A stretch of 64,000 nucleotides of DNA from Oscillospiraceae bacterium (GTDB taxonomy: Bacteria; Bacillota; Clostridia; Oscillospirales; Oscillospiraceae): assembly GCA_015067545.1 (NCBI GenBank), contig SVMG01000006.1, positions 58,804 to 122,803 on the forward strand, read 5' to 3'. How positions within the stretch are numbered: the first letter of the stretch is position 1; the number at the start of each line of letters is the position of its first letter. Positions 52,129-60,807 of the stretch are shown here, in pieces. Under the pieces are notes generated by a model that worked only from the letters and a program-made list of their open reading frames with translations, searched no databases and was not told where the DNA came from. Position numbers and translations under genes: made by a program.

Positions 52129-54057
52129 ATGAAAAACTCTCTTAAACGCATAAGCGCCGGCCTGTTGGCTCTGTGCGTGGTGTTGGCACTGGTCTTCACG
52201 GCTATCCCCAGAGATGTCTTTGCTGCATCTATCACCTATTCTACTTCGTCCAACTCCGGTACCCGGGATGAGGTCTGTACCTCTCTCGACGGAACAAGTG
52301 CCTCCTCATACTACACATCTTCCTATTCCTTTGATGTACTTTCTCAGCAGAGTTCCAATCAGCTTCTGCAATCTCTGCGTACCCTGATGACCAGCACTCA
52401 TAAGAAAATATCTTCTTACGATAATTGCAGAGATTACGCTGATCAGACTGACTGTGAAAATGGAGACGGCCGTGTTGTCCTGCTGTATACCAGCTATTCT
52501 GCTACCATGGGTCAGTATAATGGCTGGAACCGTGAGCATGTCTGGCCGAAATCCCTTGGCGGTAACAATACCAGCGGCGGTGGCGCAGATTTGCATCACA
52601 TCCGTCCCTCGGATGCTTCCGTGAACAGTTCCAGAGGCAATAAGAAATACGGCAATGTCGACGGCGGCACAGCAAAATACGGCAATAATCCCGCAACCGG
52701 CTGTCTGGGCGGTCACTACAACAGTACATATTTTGAGCCCCTGGACAATGTAAAGGGCGATGTAGCAAGAATTTGCCTTTATGTTTATGTCAGATGGGGC
52801 TCCAATTGGGGCGCTGACAGTATTACCGAAGTATTCCAAAGCGTGGATGTCCTGCTGGAGTGGATGGAAATCGACCCTGTGGATACCTGGGAAATGGGCC
52901 GAAACGAAGTTGTCGAAAACATCCAGGGCAACCGCAATGTGTTTATTGACTATCCCGAGTTTGCTTGGCTTCTGTTCGGTGAGGATGTTCCCGACGATTT
53001 GGTGAGTCCCTCCGGCAATAACGGCGTGACTGCCAATCCCGGCGGCAGCACCGGTGGTTCTACCGGCGGTTCTACCGGCGGCAGCACTGGCGGCAGCACC
53101 GGTGGCTCTACTGGTGGCAATACCGGTGGTTCTACCGGCGGTTCCATTGCCGACACCAGCTACAGCCAGGTCTCTTCCCTGAACGACGGTGACAAGGTCG
53201 TCATCGTTAATCCCGGCAGCAAGATGGCTCTTTCTGCCACCAAGACCGGCTACTATAATGTAGGCGTCGATGTTTCCGGCGGCTTCTCCGGTATTTCTGA
53301 TGCAGAAATTTTCACCGCAAAGAAAAACAGTGACGGAACATGGTCCTTCACATCTGCAACCGGCAAAAAGCTGGCTCTTGCAGCGGAGTACAATTCTCTG
53401 AATGAAACCGGTACAAACGACAAGTGGGAACTGACCAGTGCCGGCACAAACCAGTTCTATATGAAAAATACCGGTCGCAATGTGTATTTGGATTGGTATG
53501 CCGACAAAAACAACTGGAGCACGTATGACCCCGACACACTGGATACAAACTATGTGTTAGCTTTCTATAAGGAAACCCCCACAAGCTCCGGCGGCAGCAC
53601 CGGCGGATCTACTGGCGGCTCCACCGGTGGCAGCACCGGCGGTACGACCACCAATCCTCCTGCGACGAATCCTCCCGCAACCAATCCTCCTGCCACGAAC
53701 CCCCCTGCAACCAATCCTCCGGCTTCCCAGCCCGGTGCCAGCGAGGGTACACAAACCTCTACCCCCTCTTCCACCCCCGCTACCAAGCCTTCACAGCCCG
53801 CACCCATGCCGACCGCGCCTGTAAATCCCGATGATTTTATTCCCGCTGAAGAACCCACTTCTGTCGGAACAATCGTCGCCATCGTTTTAGGCGTTTTAGC
53901 TGTTGGTGCTATCATCTACTTTGTTGTGATCTACTTTGTGGTGATCAAGCCCAAGAAGTCCGCTCCTGTTGCAGATGCAACACCGGCAGAGGACATTCCC
54001 GAGGAAGCTCCAGCTGACGAGCCCAGCGAAGAAGCGCCCACCGAAGAAAACGAATAA
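52129..54057 (+). CDS. Surface-anchored endonuclease I family nuclease
   Basis: 642 residues from the ATG after CAAGGAGC. The signal peptide ends near AFA (residue ~32). The endonuclease I domain (~40-290) has the His-Me finger pieces NREHVWPKSLGG (His137) and ADLHHIRPSDASVNS (His156, His157). A Gly-Ser-Thr repeat linker leads to a ~130-residue domain that may bind a ligand, then a second GGST linker, TNPPA repeats, a transmembrane helix (~580-606) and an acidic tail. It probably degrades extracellular DNA while tethered to the cell. Confidence 0.88.
   Translation: MKNSLKRISAGLLALCVVLALVFTAIPRDVFAASITYSTSSNSGTRDEVCTSLDGTSASSYYTSSYSFDVLSQQSSNQLLQSLRTLMTSTHKKISSYDNCRDYADQTDCENGDGRVVLLYTSYSATMGQYNGWNREHVWPKSLGGNNTSGGGADLHHIRPSDASVNSSRGNKKYGNVDGGTAKYGNNPATGCLGGHYNSTYFEPLDNVKGDVARICLYVYVRWGSNWGADSITEVFQSVDVLLEWMEIDPVDTWEMGRNEVVENIQGNRNVFIDYPEFAWLLFGEDVPDDLVSPSGNNGVTANPGGSTGGSTGGSTGGSTGGSTGGSTGGNTGGSTGGSIADTSYSQVSSLNDGDKVVIVNPGSKMALSATKTGYYNVGVDVSGGFSGISDAEIFTAKKNSDGTWSFTSATGKKLALAAEYNSLNETGTNDKWELTSAGTNQFYMKNTGRNVYLDWYADKNNWSTYDPDTLDTNYVLAFYKETPTSSGGSTGGSTGGSTGGSTGGTTTNPPATNPPATNPPATNPPATNPPASQPGASEGTQTSTPSSTPATKPSQPAPMPTAPVNPDDFIPAEEPTSVGTIVAIVLGVLAVGAIIYFVVIYFVVIKPKKSAPVADATPAEDIPEEAPADEPSEEAPTEENE
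53035..53150 (+). repeat. In-frame Gly-Gly-Ser-Thr coding repeats of the nuclease
   Basis: A 12-bp unit (ggcggcagcacc-like, encoding GGST) is repeated about ten times with synonymous changes. A second block (53585-53645) and an NPPAT repeat (53650-53725) lie further on. They form flexible linkers and could vary by slippage. Confidence 0.85.
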
Positions 54058-54064
54058 TCTATAA

Positions 54065-54093
54065 AATGCCCGGATGCATCGCATCCGGGCATT
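54065..54093. terminator. Terminator between the nuclease and M18 peptidase genes
   Basis: A perfect 13-bp stem (54065-54077 with 54081-54093, loop ATC) at the convergent ends of the two genes. Confidence 0.8.
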
Positions 54094-54102
54094 CTCCTTA
54101 TC

Positions 54103-55383
54103 TTATAGGAATCGGTAATCCTCGCCGCTGACTTCCAGTGAACCGGCATAGTACGCTGCCATAGCCTTCTCCAAATCAATGGCGTCCTGCACACCCGCCG
54201 TTTCGTAGCACGAGTGCATGGCCAGCTGGGCAAGACCAATATCCGCTGTGGGTACGGACACATGGGAAAGTGAGATATTGCCCAAGGTCGAACCGCCGGG
54301 AATGTCTGCCCTGTTGCAGTAGGTCTGCACCTTCACATCTGCCTTTTGGCAGACCTTTCGGAAAATGGCCGCCGACACGCCGTCAGTGCTGTATCGGAGA
54401 TTTGCATTGAATTTCAGCACAACTCCCCCATTTACCACCGGGGCGTTGCCCGCATCGGCAAACTCCGGATGATTGGGATGCACCGCATGGGCATTGTCAG
54501 CCGAGATCATAAAGGAATTGCTGAGCATCACCTGCTCCTCAAGACCCAGGCTGGCGCAAATTCGGGTCAGCGTGGATTCCAACAGCTTGGACGCCGCACC
54601 CTGTACGGAAGAAGAACCCACTTCCTCGCTGTCGAACACACACAGCACCGGAATGCTGTTGCCATCGTCTGCATTCAGGAAGCCTTGGGTACAGCCCCAG
54701 GCGCACTGAAGATCGTCCAGTGCCGCAGAGGAAAGATACTCCGCATCCATGCCCCATACGGTCGCCTTTTGGCGGATATACAGGTACAGGTCATGGCCCA
54801 GGATCTTACCGCCAGCCGCCTCTTCCAGCAGGTCATTGAGCTTTCCGGCGGCATCTGCACCACCCAGCAGGGGCAAGGTGTCCACAGCAGGATTCCACTT
54901 ATAGCCCTCGTTGGCCTGGCGGTTCATGTGAATGGCCACATTGGGGATCATCATCAGATCCCGATCAATGTTTACCAACCGGCTCTGCACACCATCCTCA
55001 GTCTCCACCATCACACGTCCTGCAACGGACAGTGGACGATCCAGCCAAGGTGCAATCAGCATCCCGCCGTACTTTTCCGTGGACAGACGGGTATATTTTC
55101 CTGTCAATTCACCGTTTTCTTTTACCTTAAAGGTAGGCCGGTCAGAATGGCTGGCGGACATCAAAAAGCCCCTGGGCGTGGTCTCCGGCACCCGAAATGC
55201 CAGCACCGCCGTACCGCCGCGGGTCAGATAATACTTGCCACCGGCGGTCAGATTCCAGCTTTCCCCTTCGGACAAGCGGATATATCCCGCATCCTCCAAA
55301 ACTCCGGACAAATATGCCGCCGCATGGTAGACGCTCACCGACGCATTCAAAAAAGCCATCAGTTTTTCTGTTCTGTGATCCAT
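54103..55383 (-). CDS. M18 family aminopeptidase (aspartyl-aminopeptidase type)
   Basis: 426 residues. The zinc-site motifs are SASHSDRP (His), CVFDSEEVGSSS (Glu pair), SADNAHAVHPN (Asp) and a late LSHVSVPTADIG (His). M18 enzymes remove N-terminal acidic residues from peptides in the cytoplasm. The ATG follows TAGGAGG. It is 12 bp after pepF, so the two peptidases form an operon. Confidence 0.93.
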   Translation of the reverse strand: MDHRTEKLMAFLNASVSVYHAAAYLSGVLEDAGYIRLSEGESWNLTAGGKYYLTRGGTAVLAFRVPETTPRGFLMSASHSDRPTFKVKENGELTGKYTRLSTEKYGGMLIAPWLDRPLSVAGRVMVETEDGVQSRLVNIDRDLMMIPNVAIHMNRQANEGYKWNPAVDTLPLLGGADAAGKLNDLLEEAAGGKILGHDLYLYIRQKATVWGMDAEYLSSAALDDLQCAWGCTQGFLNADDGNSIPVLCVFDSEEVGSSSVQGAASKLLESTLTRICASLGLEEQVMLSNSFMISADNAHAVHPNHPEFADAGNAPVVNGGVVLKFNANLRYSTDGVSAAIFRKVCQKADVKVQTYCNRADIPGGSTLGNISLSHVSVPTADIGLAQLAMHSCYETAGVQDAIDLEKAMAAYYAGSLEVSGEDYRFL

Positions 55384-55395
55384 TGCTTCCTCCTA

Positions 55396-57150
55396 TCACG
55401 CCTCTACCAGAGCGCAGAACAGGTCGATCTGATCTGCAATACTCTGCAGTGCGCCGCGCCAGAAATTCTTATCCGTCAGATCGATATCTGCAACCTTGGC
55501 AGTATCCTCCGCGGTGGCAATGGGCGTGGTATACAACAGTTTCTTGTACTTAGGCACAAAGGATGCACCCTCTTTTTCGTACTGCGCATACAATCCCCGG
55601 GCAAACAGTCCGCCAAAGGCATAGGGGAAATTGTAGAATGTGGGACCATAGTAATGGCTCTTGCACACCCACATATACGGATGCATAACCTCATTGTCCA
55701 GTCCGTCGCCATAGGACTGCTTTTGTGCTTCCGTCATAAATGCGCACAGAGTATCCGCATTCATGAACTGCTCTTCCCGATTGGCAAAGACCATGGTCTC
55801 AAAGCGGTAACGGGAATAAATATCGCAGATGATCTGCGTAGCATCCTGGAGTTGGGATTCGATCAAGGCGATCTTTTCTTCCTTATCTGCCGCCTTTTCA
55901 ATGGCAGATGCCATCACCACACATTCGTTAAAGGTTGAGGCTGTTTCTGCCAACGGCATGGAATAGCCGTGGTTCAAGGGCCGATGAGAACGGATGCACT
56001 GATTGTGGAATGCATGGCCAAGCTCGTGGGCCAGTGTCACAACATCGCCAAACATACCGTCAAAGTTCGTCAGGATCCGGCTCTCCCCCAGGGATTCCAC
56101 ACCTGCACAGAATGCGCCGCCGGCCTTGCCGTCACGGGGATAGAAATCGATCCAAGCCTCATCAAAGGCCTTGGCAACCATATCCGACAGTTCCTGATCG
56201 AATTCTGCAAACAGCGTGACCAAATAATCCCGTGCTGCCTGAGCAGTAAATTTCGTGGAGGATTTGCCCATAGGTGCGAACAGCTCGTACCAAGGCAGTC
56301 CCTTTTCATATCCCAGAGCTTTGGCCTTTGCCTTCAGATATTGCCAGAACTTGGGCAGATACTCGTCCATGGCGCCCAGCATGGCATCCAGGGTCTCCCG
56401 CTTCATATCGGCATGCTTCAAGGTGCGCTCCAGCGGAGATTCATAGCCCCGGAGCTGGCAATCGGAGATCGTCTCCAATTTGATGGAGTTCAGCGCATAA
56501 GCTACGGGATCCTTAATGCGGTCATAGCATGCGATTTCTGCCTCATACGCATCCTTTCGCACCTGAGCATCGGCATCATAGGCAAGGTTGCGTATAGACG
56601 ACAGATTTGTAGTCGTACCGCGATAGGAAACAGGCACGGTACTGGTCAGATACTGCTGCATTTCGCTCCATGCATCACCGCCGGACATGCCCATTTTGGC
56701 CATAACCGCCTCACCAATATCCGGAAGCAGGTACTTGCTGGATTCCGCCAAATTCTTGAACAGGAAGGTATACTCCTTCAGATCCGCATCCCCTGCAACG
56801 ATTTCCTGCAGGTTTTCTACCTTGGAAGCCCAGTCCTTCCAGGTGGCAAAGGGCGCAGCCACACCACTGTAAAGCTGCATCACCTGCCCCATGCGGGAGC
56901 CGGCCTCGGGATCTCTGGTGTTGGCCGACTGGCGCAGTGAGGCGAAACCGGCCAGCTTGCTTACCAACTCAGAAAACTGTTCCTGCAGCGCAATACCTTG
57001 CTTCAGTCCCTGTAGCTTGTCCATTTCCGGCAGCTGTGCTGTCATTGACCGGATCTTCTCCACAAGGTCTTTCAATGCGGTCATATCCGCAGTGTATGCA
57101 GGATCGTCAAAGCCCTTATAAATCGGGTCTAAATTCCATACATCATTCAT
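55396..57150 (-). CDS. pepF: Oligoendopeptidase F (M3 family)
   Basis: 584 residues. The zinc motif HELGHAFHN lies near residue 375, with the third ligand Glu in the following helix (ETASTFNECVV), plus the M3 segment YSRYRFETMVF. PepF cuts short peptides of 7 to about 17 residues in the cytoplasm. I used the ATG at 57150, 7 bases after GGAGG; an ATG 2 codons earlier is too close to that site. Confidence 0.94.
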   Translation of the reverse strand: MNDVWNLDPIYKGFDDPAYTADMTALKDLVEKIRSMTAQLPEMDKLQGLKQGIALQEQFSELVSKLAGFASLRQSANTRDPEAGSRMGQVMQLYSGVAAPFATWKDWASKVENLQEIVAGDADLKEYTFLFKNLAESSKYLLPDIGEAVMAKMGMSGGDAWSEMQQYLTSTVPVSYRGTTTNLSSIRNLAYDADAQVRKDAYEAEIACYDRIKDPVAYALNSIKLETISDCQLRGYESPLERTLKHADMKRETLDAMLGAMDEYLPKFWQYLKAKAKALGYEKGLPWYELFAPMGKSSTKFTAQAARDYLVTLFAEFDQELSDMVAKAFDEAWIDFYPRDGKAGGAFCAGVESLGESRILTNFDGMFGDVVTLAHELGHAFHNQCIRSHRPLNHGYSMPLAETASTFNECVVMASAIEKAADKEEKIALIESQLQDATQIICDIYSRYRFETMVFANREEQFMNADTLCAFMTEAQKQSYGDGLDNEVMHPYMWVCKSHYYGPTFYNFPYAFGGLFARGLYAQYEKEGASFVPKYKKLLYTTPIATAEDTAKVADIDLTDKNFWRGALQSIADQIDLFCALVEA

Positions 57151-57225
57151 AAGCATACCTCCTGTTGCTTTTGATAGGGCTATTTTACAACAACAGACCG
57201 CTCTGCGTCAACCATAAAAGGGAAA

Positions 57226-57252
57226 TGTCGAATTTTGTCGATTATTGGCGAA
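57226..57252 (+). promoter_or_regulatory. Three 0A boxes upstream of spo0A
   Basis: TGTCGAA (57226-57232), TGTCGAT (57236-57242) and TGGCGAA (57246-57252) fit the Spo0A site TGNCGAA, the middle one with one mismatch. They are spaced exactly 10 bp and end 20 bp before the -35, the position expected for activation by head-to-tail Spo0A dimers. Confidence 0.75.
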
Positions 57253-57271
57253 CGATTGTTTTAGTTTTCCC

Positions 57272-57300
57272 TTGCAAAAAATGATACATTATGCTAAATT
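57272..57300 (+). promoter_or_regulatory. Promoter of spo0A
   Basis: TTGCAA (57272-57277), 17-bp spacer, TAAATT (57295-57300), giving a leader of about 65 bases. The hexamers fit SigA better than SigH. Confidence 0.7.
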
Positions 57301-57370
57301 ATATTTGTCGCACACGGCAGTTCTTGTCGTGCTATTGGGGAGTAAGTTCATTATGACAGGAGAGGAAATT

Positions 57371-58150
57371 ATGGATAATCGCACAACTGTATTCATAGCC
57401 GACAGTGCAGAAGAATTCTGTGGATTACTTTCCGCTGCGCTGCATCGTGCAGAGGGTTTTCAGGTCATCGGCACGGTCAGCGACGGGGAGCAGGCCACGC
57501 GTATGATCATGGACAAAAAGCCGGATATGGTGGTTTTGGACATGATGATGCCTGGCAAGGACGGTCTTGGCATTCTTAAGGCGCTTTCCGGTATCGAAAA
57601 GAAACCCATCATTTTGGCTACATCCGTTTTCGTTTCGGACTATGTAGCTGCCACAGTGGCCAGCCTTGGTGCCCGATATCTGATGCTGAAACCCTGTGAT
57701 GTTTCCGCCGTTGTCGAGCGGCTGGAGGAATTCCGCGGTGGGGAGAACCAGCGGATCATTCCCATGCGCCGTCTGGACAAGAACAGCATCGAGACCATGG
57801 TCACCGGGATCATCCACGAGATCGGTGTACCGGCTCATATCAAGGGGTATCAGTATCTGCGCGAAGCGATCATCATCGCTGTGGAGGACATGGATGTGAT
57901 CAACGCGATCACCAAGGTTCTGTACCCTCAGGTAGCAAAAGCTTTCGACACGACACCTTCCCGGGTGGAACGGGCCATTCGTCATGCCATTGAGGTGGCT
58001 TGGGACAGAGGCGACCTGGACACCCTGCAAAAATTCTTTGGGTACACGGTCAGCAATACCAAGGGCAAGCCTACCAATTCCGAGTTTATCGCCCTGATCG
58101 CGGACAAGCTCCAGCTGCAGCTGAAATCCGCAGAAGCGGCATATCTATAA
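57371..58150 (+). CDS. spo0A: Sporulation master regulator Spo0A
   Basis: 259 residues. The receiver (1-120) has phospho-acceptor Asp57 in [12 protein letters not shown] and Lys107 in LMLKPCD; the acidic site has Asp11. The C-terminal effector domain (~150-259) has the recognition helix segment [18 protein letters not shown]. Phosphorylated Spo0A starts sporulation and binds 0A boxes. I used the ATG at 57371 after GAGAGGAAATT; the frame is open upstream through the promoter. Here it is not next to spoIVB, its usual partner. Confidence 0.97.
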   Translation: MDNRTTVFIADSAEEFCGLLSAALHRAEGFQVIGTVSDGEQATRMIMDKKPDMVVLDMMMPGKDGLGILKALSGIEKKPIILATSVFVSDYVAATVASLGARYLMLKPCDVSAVVERLEEFRGGENQRIIPMRRLDKNSIETMVTGIIHEIGVPAHIKGYQYLREAIIIAVEDMDVINAITKVLYPQVAKAFDTTPSRVERAIRHAIEVAWDRGDLDTLQKFFGYTVSNTKGKPTNSEFIALIADKLQLQLKSAEAAYL

Positions 58151-58155
58151 AAAGT

Positions 58156-58186
58156 CCGGGCAGGGATCTTCTCCTTGCCCGGTTTT
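58156..58186 (+). terminator. Terminator of spo0A
   Basis: CCGGGCA pairs with TGCCCGG, with a further short stem above one unpaired base, followed by four T. It begins 5 bp after the stop. Confidence 0.75.
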
Positions 58187-58199
58187 ACTGTTTTTAAGA

Positions 58200-58228
58200 T
58201 TGACAGGACGGTAAAAAGCATCTATAAT
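58200..58228 (+). promoter_or_regulatory. Consensus SigA promoter of eda-kdgK
   Basis: TTGACA (58200-58205), 17-bp spacer, TATAAT (58223-58228), an exact consensus match. A TTGGG-N10-CCCAA inverted repeat at 58241-58260 in the leader is a possible operator. Confidence 0.9.
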
Positions 58229-58309
58229 TATGATAGCGAATTGGGGTCATACAGGCCCAAATCTCAAAATGTACATTTGGCTGAATAAGCCACAGGAGGT
58301 AACTGGATT

Positions 58310-58936
58310 ATGGATGTTTTAACCAGACTGGCAAATTCTATTGTTGTCCCTGTCGTTGTCATTGACGATGCCAAGGACGCTGTCCCCACCGCTAAGGCCA
58401 TGGCCGCCGGCGGCATTGATGTAATGGAGATCACCTTCCGTACCGCCGCTGCTCCCGATGCCATCAAGGCTGTTGCTGAAAACTGCCCCGATGTGCTGGT
58501 GGGTGCCGGTACGATTCTGAACCTGGAGCAGTGCAAGCTGGCTGTATCCATGGGCGCAAAGTTCATCGTCTCTCCTGGCTTTGACGCTCAGGTCGTGGGC
58601 TGGTGCATTGAAAACGGCATTGCCGTCACTCCCGGCTGCGTCACTCCCACCGAGATCACCATGGCTGTGAACATGGGTCTGAAGGTGGTTAAGTTCTTCC
58701 CCGCCAATGTCTACGGCGGTCTGAACGCCATGAAGAACCTGTCCGCTCCCTTTGTAGGTGTCAAGTTCCTGCCCACCGGCGGTGTCAACGCAGGCAACAT
58801 CAAGGAATATGTGGATGCTCCCTTTATCCACGCCGTGGGCGGCAGCTGGGTTTGCCCCAAGGCTGATATCGCGGCCGGCAACTTTGATAAGATCACTGCA
58901 CTTTGTGCCGAGGCCCGCAAGGCTGCTCTCGGTTAA
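58310..58936 (+). CDS. eda: KDPG/KHG aldolase
   Basis: 208 residues, class I aldolase. Glu40 (VMEITFRT) and the Schiff-base Lys128 (VVKFFPA) are present, with GAGTIL, SPGFD, TPGCVTPTE and FLPTGGV around the barrel. It splits 2-keto-3-deoxy-6-phosphogluconate into pyruvate and glyceraldehyde-3-phosphate. The gene follows a consensus promoter and AGGAGG, and is 23 bp before kdgK. Codon choice is strongly biased to C-ending codons, as in highly expressed genes. Confidence 0.96.
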   Translation: MDVLTRLANSIVVPVVVIDDAKDAVPTAKAMAAGGIDVMEITFRTAAAPDAIKAVAENCPDVLVGAGTILNLEQCKLAVSMGAKFIVSPGFDAQVVGWCIENGIAVTPGCVTPTEITMAVNMGLKVVKFFPANVYGGLNAMKNLSAPFVGVKFLPTGGVNAGNIKEYVDAPFIHAVGGSWVCPKADIAAGNFDKITALCAEARKAALG

Positions 58937-58959
58937 TGAACGAAAGGAAGGAATTAAAA

Positions 58960-59988
58960 ATGGCAAAAGTAATTACCTTTGGCGAGCTGATGCTCCGCCT
59001 GCAGCCCTATAACTACGAGCGTTTTGTTCAGTGCGATCATGTGGAGTTCACCTTCGGCGGCGGCGAAGCCAATGTTGCTGTCTCCCTGGCAAACTACGGC
59101 ATGGATGTGGCTTACGTCACCAAGCTGCCTACTCACGCCATTGGTCAGAGCGCTGTCAACTCCCTGCGCCGTTACGGCGTAGACACCACCAAGATCGTCC
59201 GCGGCGGCGAGCGCGTGGGCATCTACTTCAACGAGAAGGGTGCTTCCCAGCGTGGCAGCGTTTGTATCTATGACCGCGCCAACTCCGCTATCGCTAAGGC
59301 TGAGCCCAGCGATTTTGACTGGGATGCCATCTTTGAGGGCGCTGAGTGGTTCCACTTCACCGGCATTACCCCCGCGCTGGGCGGCAACCTGGTTGAGATC
59401 TGCAAGCAGGCTTGTATCGCTGCCAAGGCCAAGGGTCTGAAGATCTCCTGCGACCTGAACTACCGCGGCAAGCTGTGGACCCGTGCTGAGGCTCGCGAGG
59501 CCATGACCGAGCTGTGCCAGTATGTTGATGTGTGCATCTCCAACGAGGAGGACGCCAAGGATGTGTTCGGCATTGAGGCTGAGGCTACTGACATCTACGG
59601 CGGCAGCCTGAACCACGAGGGCTACAAGTCCGTTGCCAAGCAGCTGGCTGACAAGTTCGGCTTCGAGATGGTTGCCATCACCCTGCGTGAGAGCCACTCT
59701 GCTTTCGACAACGGCTGGAGCGCCATGCTGTACAATGTCAAGGACAACGAGTACTGCTTCTCCAAGAAGTATGACCTGCACATTATCGACCGCGTTGGCG
59801 GCGGCGACAGCTTCGGCGGCGGTCTGATCTACTCTGTTCTCAGCGGCAAGAGCACCCAGGCAGCTGTGGAATTTGCAGTTGCTGCTTCCGCTCTGAAGCA
59901 CTCCATCGAGGGCGACTACAACATGGTCACCGTTGCAGAGGTCGAGAAGCTGGCAGGCGGCGACGGCTCCGGCCGTATCCAGAGATAA
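58960..59988 (+). CDS. kdgK: 2-keto-3-deoxygluconate kinase (PfkB family)
   Basis: 342 residues. ITFGELMLRL at the start, EFTFGGGEANVA for the sugar site and the C-terminal anion hole with catalytic Asp (VGGGDSFGGGL, ~280-290). It phosphorylates KDG made by mannonate dehydratase, and Eda cleaves the product. I used the ATG at 58960 after AAGGAAGG. The operon eda-kdgK-DUF1292 completes the uronate pathway whose first part is at 34.5-40.4 kb. Confidence 0.94.
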   Translation: MAKVITFGELMLRLQPYNYERFVQCDHVEFTFGGGEANVAVSLANYGMDVAYVTKLPTHAIGQSAVNSLRRYGVDTTKIVRGGERVGIYFNEKGASQRGSVCIYDRANSAIAKAEPSDFDWDAIFEGAEWFHFTGITPALGGNLVEICKQACIAAKAKGLKISCDLNYRGKLWTRAEAREAMTELCQYVDVCISNEEDAKDVFGIEAEATDIYGGSLNHEGYKSVAKQLADKFGFEMVAITLRESHSAFDNGWSAMLYNVKDNEYCFSKKYDLHIIDRVGGGDSFGGGLIYSVLSGKSTQAAVEFAVAASALKHSIEGDYNMVTVAEVEKLAGGDGSGRIQR

Positions 59989-59999
59989 GGAGTTTTCCT

Positions 60000-60290
60000 A
60001 TGGCAAACGAAGAAGTTTTGCAGGAGGAAGAATCCAACATCCTGATGCTCACTGACGAAAACGGCCAGGATGTGGAATTTGAGTATCTGGACTGCATCGA
60101 ATACGAAGGCAAGGAATATTTGATTTTGATGCCCGCCGACGAGAATTCTTCTGAAATCATCATTTTGGAAGTGGAACCGGTGGACGAGGAGAATGAAAAC
60201 TACCTGTCCGTTTCCGATGAGAATGTTCTGAATGCTGTCTACGATATCTTCAAGGAGCGCTATAAAGACGTGCTCACCTTTGAGGACTGA
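60000..60290 (+). CDS. DUF1292 (UPF0473) family protein
   Basis: 96 residues, acidic. The core (ILMLTDENGQDVEFEYLD, then EYEGKEYLILMP) matches DUF1292, a small cytoplasmic protein of Bacillota usually found with yrrK and yrzB. It is 11 bp after kdgK, with AAGGAG as ribosome site. Its function is unknown, and its place in a sugar operon is unusual. Confidence 0.9.
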   Translation: MANEEVLQEEESNILMLTDENGQDVEFEYLDCIEYEGKEYLILMPADENSSEIIILEVEPVDEENENYLSVSDENVLNAVYDIFKERYKDVLTFED

Positions 60291-60298
60291 TAAATAGC

Positions 60299-60327
60299 AA
60301 ATCGGCACCCAGATTGGGTGCCGATTT
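60299..60327. terminator. Terminator of eda-kdgK-DUF1292
   Basis: A perfect 12-bp stem (60299-60310 with 60316-60327, 5-base loop) ending in T. It lies between the convergent DUF1292 and lipoprotein genes. Confidence 0.88.
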
Positions 60328-60350
60328 TGCGTTTCACAAGCGATGATCTC

Positions 60351-60686
60351 TCAAAGCCACTCCACGAGTACTGCTTCTGTCACATCGAAATAGTCTGCCA
60401 TGTTGCTGCTGAGACCTGCCGCCATATATGCTTGCTGAAATGTGATATTTTCAAGATTGCTTAAATAGACAAATGTAGAATCTACCGCAGCATTGGGCAT
60501 TCTTCCGCTGATTACAAGACGGTATTTGTATGTATGGCCTTCAAATTGCCATGTGCCGTCCGACATTTCGTGGTATGTTCTCAGATCTCCCTTAATCGTG
60601 TTGATGGGTTCCACAGGCTGCTTGCTGCAACCTACCAAACCCAATATACAAACCAAAACCAGGACAAATGCAATAACCTTTTTCAT
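60351..60686 (-). CDS. Small lipoprotein of unknown function
   Basis: 111 residues. MKKVIAF then a hydrophobic run to the lipobox LVGC, so it is probably lipid-anchored outside the membrane. The mature ~90 residues (RLVISGRMPNAAVDSTFVYLSN in part) match no family I know. I used the ATG at 60686, 8 bases after AAGGAGCG. Lower GC than its neighbours suggests separate origin. It stands alone. Confidence 0.75.
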   Translation of the reverse strand: MKKVIAFVLVLVCILGLVGCSKQPVEPINTIKGDLRTYHEMSDGTWQFEGHTYKYRLVISGRMPNAAVDSTFVYLSNLENITFQQAYMAAGLSSNMADYFDVTEAVLVEWL

Positions 60687-60741
60687 AAAATCACGCTCCT
60701 TTGTCAAACTTAGCTTATCATGCCTTTTTTCGAAAATCAAG

Positions 60742-60773
60742 AAAAAAATAGGGGCGATTCGTAAATCGCCCCT
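60742..60773 (-). terminator. Terminator of der-plsY-gpsA
   Basis: A 10-bp stem (60750-60759 with 60764-60773, 4-base loop). On the minus strand it runs into seven T. Confidence 0.88.
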
Positions 60774-60807
60774 GAATACCCTCCCCTGGGAGGAGGCTTT
60801 GCGTTGC

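Noticed and set aside
53035..53725. Short tandem repeats that might suggest a CRISPR array
   Set aside because: The units are 12-15 bp, in frame, contiguous and encode GGST and NPPAT linkers; there are no spacers.
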